From positions 4,646-13,576 of the forward strand of contig PMDE01000113.1 of assembly GCA_003154335.1 (NCBI GenBank): 8,931 nt of DNA, given 5' to 3'. Numbering within the stretch: the stretch's first letter is position 1; each line of letters starts with the position of its first letter. The notes below the pieces were generated by a model. The model was not told the origin of the DNA and made no database searches. It was given only the letters and a program-made list of their open reading frames with translations. Positions 5,598 to 8,931 of this stretch are shown here, one piece after another. The translations under genes and the position numbers were made by a program. The DNA comes from Methanoregula sp. (lineage in GTDB: Archaea; Halobacteriota; Methanomicrobia; Methanomicrobiales; Methanospirillaceae).

Positions 5598-6175
5598 TAA
5601 CGCTGATCGTTATTCCCTCTGCGGGTGCACTTTCAGCCGAATATCTGATTTTCCCCAATGGGACAGCATATCAGGCTTCAATACAGATCGAAGACGCTTC
5701 ACGGTATGAATTTGTCGACACCGGTATGCTCGGAGAACCGGTTCCTCTCACAGTAGGGGATGTGAAGCTTTCAGGTAATTGTTCTCCCTGCAGATTCAAC
5801 CAGACAACCCCTTCTTTTACCAGCAATGTCGTGGCTATAACATTTGAACAGGGGAATTATACTGTATCGTATATCTCGCCCCTTCGCGATAACCACCTGC
5901 AGGCATCCTTCAGGAGTCCATATCAGGTCAACATTACCCTCCCGCAGGAGTTCGATGTGCGAAACCCGCTCCTAGGCGGGATAAGCCCCGGGAGTAATAT
6001 AACCCGATACGAAGATAATACAACCTTGATCCAGTGGAACAGGACTATGTCTGTAGATCTCAGGTTCTACGAACAGGGTCGGGAAAACCTCATGTATTTT
6101 TTCCTGCAGTTCATGGCAATTATTGCTGTGGTCTTACTGCTACCATTCCTGATTACCATGAAGAAAAAGGAATGA
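5534..6175 (+). CDS. Secreted, C-terminally membrane-anchored protein, possibly DUF5803
   Basis: A 213-residue protein with type I topology. It has a signal peptide (hydrophobic core about 12-29, likely cleavage after the SAGA/ALSA region at 29-35), an extracytoplasmic beta-rich domain (about 36-180), a membrane helix at about 187-208, and a short basic tail (KKKE). Eight N-x-S/T sequons lie in the exposed domain (NGT, NCS, NQT, NYT, NIT twice, NTT, NRT), suggesting a glycosylated surface protein. The segment with LPQEFDVRNPLLGGISPG (about 135-152) and FYEQGREN before the helix resembles archaeal DUF5803 proteins as I remember them; this family call is tentative and no function is known. The start at 5534 is supported by a GGTGA site and by the signal peptide, although it overlaps thrC by 64 bases. 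Confidence 0.75.
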   Translation: MRTPDRNQCRSAISALCAALIITLIVIPSAGALSAEYLIFPNGTAYQASIQIEDASRYEFVDTGMLGEPVPLTVGDVKLSGNCSPCRFNQTTPSFTSNVVAITFEQGNYTVSYISPLRDNHLQASFRSPYQVNITLPQEFDVRNPLLGGISPGSNITRYEDNTTLIQWNRTMSVDLRFYEQGRENLMYFFLQFMAIIAVVLLLPFLITMKKKE

Positions 6176-6307
6176 AAGTAATGAACAGGATCCAGGTGGA
6201 ACGGGAAAAAATATATCTTTTCAGAGTTCATGATACCTTCCGGTCGATCATTTTTATATCTCTGACAACCAGCCGCCCTCATTTTATAATGCAAAATAAG
6301 CGCGCCC

Positions 6308-6329
6308 ATTGGTTGTTAAACCGATTTTT
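6308..6329 (+). terminator. Hairpin plus U-tract, intrinsic-like terminator
   Basis: ATTGGTT (6308-6314) pairs with AACCGAT (6319-6325) as a 7-bp stem with one G-U pair and a GTTA loop. It runs straight into five T (6325-6329). It could end the thrC/secreted-protein transcript, 130 bases after the last stop, or a short RNA started from the TATA-like elements between. Confidence 0.4.
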
Positions 6330-6374
6330 GCTCAAGTTCCAGACAGGTAAAACGTTGTTCTTTAAAATATCGGA

Positions 6375-6406
6375 TTCAATGAATTTCCTAGCAATTCCGA
6401 ATTGAA
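6375..6406 (+). repeat. Inverted repeat, 11-bp hairpin with a three-base bulge
   Basis: TTCAAT (6375-6380) pairs with ATTGAA (6401-6406) and GAATT (6381-6385) with AATTC (6393-6397). The loop is TCCTAGC and CGA (6398-6400) is bulged on the 3' side. It is AT-rich, so chance is possible. It sits upstream of the nikR promoter. Confidence 0.35.
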
Positions 6407-6444
6407 AAATGTCTTACAAAGTATTACGCAATTTTAAAATTTTT

Positions 6445-6460
6445 CAAAACCTTAAAAAAC
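6445..6460 (+). promoter_or_regulatory. BRE/TATA promoter of nikR
   Basis: CAAAACC (6445-6451) followed by TTAAAAAAC (6452-6460) fits the archaeal BRE-TATA layout and predicts a start near 6480, giving a leader of about 15-20 bases. Another AT-rich element lies at 6430-6441. Confidence 0.45.
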
Positions 6461-6474
6461 AATCAGGAATGATA

Positions 6475-6494
6475 TTCACAACACTGATGTGGAA
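6475..6494. promoter_or_regulatory. Imperfect inverted repeat over the nikR transcription start
   Basis: TTCACA (6475-6480) and TGTGGAA (6488-6494) form an imperfect dyad with a 7-base spacer, placed over the predicted transcription start and just before the start codon. The position suits an autoregulatory operator. It does not match the enterobacterial NikR site (GTATGA-N16-TCATAC), and the repeat is short. Confidence 0.25.
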
Positions 6495-6917
6495 ATGACA
6501 ATGGACGATGATCTCTCCCGGATTGGAATCTCACTTCCTAAAAACCTGCTTGATCGATTTGATGAAATCCTGAATTATCGGGGGTACTCGTCCCGTTCGG
6601 AAGGAATCCGCGATGCGATCCGTACCTATATCACCTATTATAAATGGATGTCTGATGTCAGAGGTGAACGGGAAGGAGTCATAACAATGGTATATGATCA
6701 CGACCAGCGTGGACTCCTTACAACAATTACGGATATCGAGCATGATCACCATGAAATTATTAAAGCATCACTCCATTCACATGTCACTCATGACCGGTGT
6801 CTGGAAGTAATTCTTGTTCACGGGGACGGGACACATCTCAAGACTCTTGCAGAACGCCTTATGTCACAGAAAGGTGTTGAGTCAGTCAAACTTACGACAA
6901 TTTCCCTGGAAGATTAA
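6495..6917 (+). CDS. nikR: Nickel-responsive transcriptional regulator NikR
   Basis: A 140-residue NikR with the usual two-domain layout: a ribbon-helix-helix DNA-binding domain (about 7-50; RIGISLPKNLLDRFDEIL, then RGYSSRSEGIRDAIR) and a C-terminal ACT-like nickel-binding tetramerisation domain (about 62-138). All four high-affinity nickel ligands are present at canonical spacing: His83, His94, His96 and Cys102, matching E. coli His76, His87, His89 and Cys95. It represses nickel uptake genes when nickel is plentiful. The start could be ATG 6495, ATG 6501 or GTG 6489; no strong Shine-Dalgarno decides, and the differences are a few residues. No nickel transporter or hydrogenase gene is adjacent, so its targets lie outside this window. 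Confidence 0.93.
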   Translation: MTMDDDLSRIGISLPKNLLDRFDEILNYRGYSSRSEGIRDAIRTYITYYKWMSDVRGEREGVITMVYDHDQRGLLTTITDIEHDHHEIIKASLHSHVTHDRCLEVILVHGDGTHLKTLAERLMSQKGVESVKLTTISLED

Positions 6918-7293
6918 AATAGGGAGTTGTTTCGGTTTTGTTGTAATCCTCTTTGATAATATTTTTTCTATCCGCATTGTGAGAGTGATCCTGGCTCTCC
7001 CCAGAGGATGAGGCAGCAAGGGAAGCATGCTCCTGACATCAGATATCTTTCTTACCCTTTTCCAATTTACAAAACATTCTGCGTACTCATACCGGGAGAC
7101 GCTCCAGTGGCGGGGAGGAGACTGCAAAAGCGCCAAAATGGTTGGAGCTATCAGGTCCTCAAGGTATTTCACATAGTAGGTAAACCAACCCAAAATACAG
7201 GGATCATCCCGGCTAAAACAGAGAAAACCAAAAGGTTTGGCTAAAAATAAAACAGAACGTATATTTATCTGATTATGGAAAGAGCATTAATCC
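6918..7293. other. Gene-free gap with several hairpins between nikR and ruvB
   Basis: About 375 bases with no credible protein in any frame. Drawn helices: ATC-CTGG with CCAG-AG-GAT (6988-7009); CGCT/AGCG enclosing CAGT/ACTG around 7100-7133; GGTTGG (7140-7145) with CCAACC (7185-7190); GGGATCATCCC (7200-7210); AAACC/GGTTT with an AAAA loop (7225-7238). GGCTAAAA occurs twice (7211 and 7239). A TATA-like GATAATATTTT (about 6954-6964) could start a + strand transcript near 6985 that would run to the hairpin and T6 at 7292-7310. This may be an RNA gene or just a long 3' region. No known RNA class recognised. Confidence 0.3.
7242..7258 (-). terminator. U-rich terminator of the ruvCAB operon
   Basis: Read on the minus strand, about 36 bases after the ruvB stop, TTCTGTTTTATTTTTAG is T-rich. 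Such tracts commonly end archaeal transcripts. Confidence 0.4.
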
Positions 7294-7310
7294 TTAAATA
7301 AGGGTTTTTT
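7292..7310 (+). terminator. Plus-strand hairpin and T6 overlapping the ruvB stop codon
   Basis: CCTTA (7292-7296) pairs with TAAGG (7299-7303) and is followed by six T (7305-7310), an intrinsic-terminator shape for transcripts arriving from the nikR side. It lies across the 3' end of ruvB on the opposite strand, so the two transcription units converge here. Confidence 0.4.
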
Positions 7311-8295
7311 GGGGATATTTAAGATGTTTCTTGGCAGCAGACGTAACTTCACGTCCTTGCGGGGTCCGCTTGAGAAATCCAATCTGGATAAGATATGGTT
7401 CATAAACATCTTCTATGGTCCGCACCTCTTCGCCAACGGAGATTGCTATAGTCTTTGCACCTACAGGTCCTCCGTCAAAATCCCGGGCAATAACGGAGAG
7501 TATGCGCCGGTCCAGTTCATCAAGGCCAAGCTGATCGATCTGCATCATGGAAAGGGCATTACAGGTTATCTCCTTGGTGATCGTCCCATCTCCTTTGACG
7601 ATAGCAAAATCCCTTACGCGCCTAAGCAGGCGGTTGACTATCCGCGGAGTTCCCCGGCTTCTCATCGCTATCTCAAGGGCGCCATCAGGAGTCATCGGGA
7701 TCTTCAGGATAGTAGCGCTGCGCGTAATAATTTTTACCAGGTCATCAGGATCATAGAGGTCAAGCCGGGATATTATGCCAAAACGGTCCCGGAACGGGGC
7801 ACCCAGAAGCCCTTGTTTTGTTGTCGCTCCTATGAGGGTGAAATGTTCAAGGTTCAGTTTAATTGAGCGTGCGCTCGGTCCTTCACCGATCATAACATCG
7901 ATGAAATAATCCTCCATTACCGGGTACAGAACCTCTTCGATAACAGGGTTAATCCGGTGAATTTCATCGATAAACAGTATGTCGCCGCATTTTAAGGGTG
8001 TGAGGAGAGCAGCAATGTCTCCAGGTTTCTCAAGGACCGGCCCGGTTGTGGCCCTGATATCAGCCCCCATCTCATGGGCGATAATATGGGCTAACGTTGT
8101 CTTTCCCAGTCCGGGAGGACCGGAAAAGAGGATATGGTCTAAAGGTTCAGCTCTTTTCCTGGCAGCCTCGATGGAAATCTTGAGGGTCTCTTTTACTTTT
8201 TCCTGCCCGACAAACTCATCCAGCCGGGCGGGCCTGATGGTAAGCTCGTCTCCTTCTTCAGCAAGCATCATCGGGGAGATAAACCGCTCGGTCAT
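7294..8295 (-). CDS. ruvB: Holliday junction branch migration ATPase RuvB
   Basis: A 333-residue AAA+ motor, normal length for bacterial RuvB. With RuvA it forms hexameric rings that pump DNA and move Holliday junctions. Walker A is GPPGLGKTT at 59-67, Walker B LFIDEIH at 107-113, sensor 1 GATT at 156-159, the arginine-finger region PFRDRFG at 167-173, and sensor 2 GTPR at 215-218. The C-terminal winged helix includes DGGPVGAKTIA and ends near RTPQGR. The start is fixed by GGTGA (8300-8304 as read on the minus strand), which overlaps the ruvA stop four bases upstream of the ATG. The operon is tight, with four bases between ruvA and ruvB. The protein is plainly of bacterial type in an otherwise archaeal context, indicating old horizontal transfer. 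Identification is firm. Confidence 0.97.
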   Translation of the reverse strand: MTERFISPMMLAEEGDELTIRPARLDEFVGQEKVKETLKISIEAARKRAEPLDHILFSGPPGLGKTTLAHIIAHEMGADIRATTGPVLEKPGDIAALLTPLKCGDILFIDEIHRINPVIEEVLYPVMEDYFIDVMIGEGPSARSIKLNLEHFTLIGATTKQGLLGAPFRDRFGIISRLDLYDPDDLVKIITRSATILKIPMTPDGALEIAMRSRGTPRIVNRLLRRVRDFAIVKGDGTITKEITCNALSMMQIDQLGLDELDRRILSVIARDFDGGPVGAKTIAISVGEEVRTIEDVYEPYLIQIGFLKRTPQGREVTSAAKKHLKYPQKTLI

Positions 8296-8299
8296 AAGT

Positions 8300-8893
8300 T
8301 CACCGTTTCAGATTTTGGAGCGCAGCTTTGATCAGCTCCTGAACCGTCTGAGATTTCGACAGAATATTCGCAGCATTGACAGCATCTTTTGATTCTCTTT
8401 CTCCAAACCCTAGAGAGATAAGCGCACTCACTGCATCCTGAACAGCCGGGTTGGTCCTGCCGGAATCGCCATACCCCATTGTCTGCCTGACTTTTTTCAT
8501 TTTATCCCGGAGTTCAAGGATAAGCCGCTTCGCACTTTTCGTACCAATACCGGAGATCTTAGTCAGAGCTGTTTCATCCTCATTCAGAATCGCCACGGCG
8601 AAATCATCAATCCCAATCTGGGAAAGGAGGTTCATGGCAATCTGAGGACCGATCCCACTTACCCCGATAAGTATCCTGAACATCTCAAGTTCGCTTTGGT
8701 GCATGAAACCATACAGGGTTACTGCATCTTCGCGGACAGCCATGTATGTGAAAAGTTTCACCGGTTCTTTCTGATGCGAAAGCAGCTGGAGTGCCGGCTG
8801 GGTCACCTGAACCTGATAACCGATACCGCCGACATCGATCACTACCCACTTGTCACCGCTCAGGACCGGTTCACCGCAGAGATGTGCGATCAT
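8300..8893 (-). CDS. ruvA: Holliday junction binding protein RuvA
   Basis: A 197-residue RuvA, normal length (about 200). The three bacterial RuvA domains are all present: an N-terminal OB fold (about 1-64, starting MIAHLCGEPV and including VGGIGYQV), a tandem helix-hairpin-helix domain (about 65-140; GVSGIG at 77-82 and SGIGTK at 114-119), a flexible linker (about 138-150), and the C-terminal three-helix domain (about 151-197, ALISLGFGERES) that contacts RuvB. It binds the four-way junction as a tetramer and loads RuvB. The stop is four bases from the ruvB start. The start codon is four bases from the preceding ruvC stop. Identification is firm. Confidence 0.96.
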   Translation of the reverse strand: MIAHLCGEPVLSGDKWVVIDVGGIGYQVQVTQPALQLLSHQKEPVKLFTYMAVREDAVTLYGFMHQSELEMFRILIGVSGIGPQIAMNLLSQIGIDDFAVAILNEDETALTKISGIGTKSAKRLILELRDKMKKVRQTMGYGDSGRTNPAVQDAVSALISLGFGERESKDAVNAANILSKSQTVQELIKAALQNLKR

Positions 8894-8897
8894 TGTA

Positions 8898-8931
8898 CTA
8901 TCTCATGATATGGATATGACATAAGGCAATC
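8898..8931 (-). CDS. ruvC: RuvC Holliday junction resolvase, last codons only
   Basis: Only the 3' end lies in the window. Read on the minus strand from 8930, the frame gives IALCHIHIMR and a TAG stop (8900-8898). RuvC proteins end their catalytic domain with a D-A-(L/I)-A-(I/V)-A-(L/x)-C-H motif after the final acidic residue, and IALCH fits it. The stop is four bases before the ruvA start, the same spacing as ruvA-ruvB, consistent with a ruvC-ruvA-ruvB operon. Most of the gene and its catalytic carboxylates are outside, so the call rests on ten residues plus context. A second open frame at the edge ends in a TGA overlapping the ruvA ATG but spells nothing recognisable. Confidence 0.65.
   Translation of the reverse strand, partial: IALCHIHIMR

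Larger units (their letters stand above)
6176..6494. other. Gene-free gap with promoter-like and hairpin elements
   Basis: About 320 bases between the secreted-protein gene and nikR with no convincing coding sequence. It is AT-rich and contains several TATA-like stretches (about 6210-6218, 6250-6259, 6281-6290), a hairpin with U-tract at 6308-6329, an 11-bp hairpin at 6375-6406 and the nikR promoter. A short RNA could be made here, but nothing matches a known RNA class. Confidence 0.4.

Noticed and set aside
6034..6405. A 123-residue open frame overlapping the end of the secreted-protein gene and extending into the gap before nikR.
   Set aside because: The first part is an out-of-frame shadow of the secreted protein, and the rest is low-complexity translation of AT-rich promoter-like DNA with no domain.
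6882..7193. A minus-strand open frame of 103 residues (and a + strand one at 7008-7244) in the gap between nikR and ruvB.
   Set aside because: The composition is not protein-like, no family is recognised, it overlaps nikR antisense and it lacks a ribosome binding site. Decay of an old gene cannot be excluded but nothing supports it.
7979..8392. A 137-residue plus-strand open frame opposite ruvB and the end of ruvA.
   Set aside because: It is the antisense shadow of well-conserved ruvB/ruvA sequence, rich in serine and proline as such shadows usually are.
1..8931. CRISPR arrays, insertion sequences, prophage, toxin-antitoxin or defence genes.
   Set aside because: No regularly spaced repeats, no transposase or integrase, no terminal inverted repeats and no defence domains were found. 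Gene content is core metabolism, translation and recombination.

Overview
The window reads as a moderate-GC euryarchaeon, most likely a methanogen of the order Methanomicrobiales (Methanoregula/Methanosphaerula/Methanospirillum type). The evidence is an archaeal ribosomal cluster (eL8/L7Ae, eS28, eL24e) joined to nucleoside diphosphate kinase, a DUF2298-type membrane protein, archaeal TATA/BRE-like promoters, two apparently leaderless genes, a GGTGA-type Shine-Dalgarno, and a bacterial-type ruvCAB operon, which I recall from that order but not from archaea in general. The lineage call is an inference from gene content. I could not run a search.

Layout. 1-884: C-terminal part of a large polytopic DUF2298 (Chlor_Arch_YYY) protein. 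885-1046: leader of the ribosomal operon, with two consecutive kink-turn-like hairpins just upstream of the L7Ae gene. 1047-2292: rpl7ae, rps28e, rpl24e and ndk, tightly spaced. 2359-4026: a second + strand unit of a MarC-family membrane protein, a 67-residue two-helix membrane protein coupled to it, and a carbon-nitrogen hydrolase. 4027-4391: gene-free, with a GC-rich hairpin cluster between AT-rich flanks that looks like an unannotated structured RNA. 4392-6175: threonine synthase, overlapped by a secreted, membrane-anchored, sequon-rich protein. 6176-6494: gene-free, with promoter-like and hairpin elements. 6495-6917: nikR. 6918-7293: gene-free, with several hairpins and converging terminator-like signals. 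7294-8931, minus strand: ruvB, ruvA and the last codons of ruvC.

How the genes work together. The ribosomal cluster supplies translation components and nucleotide balance. L7Ae is also the kink-turn-binding core of archaeal C/D and H/ACA RNPs, so kink-turns in its own leader suggest autoregulation. RuvC, RuvA and RuvB together make a complete Holliday-junction resolution machine of bacterial type. ThrC performs the last step of threonine synthesis. NikR is a nickel sensor with all four high-affinity nickel ligands, and nickel homeostasis matters in a methanogen, but no nickel transporter lies beside it here.

Most of the window is ordinary core genome. The parts worth checking are the L7Ae leader, the candidate RNA at about 4105-4300, the other two gene-free gaps, and the bacterial ruvCAB operon.
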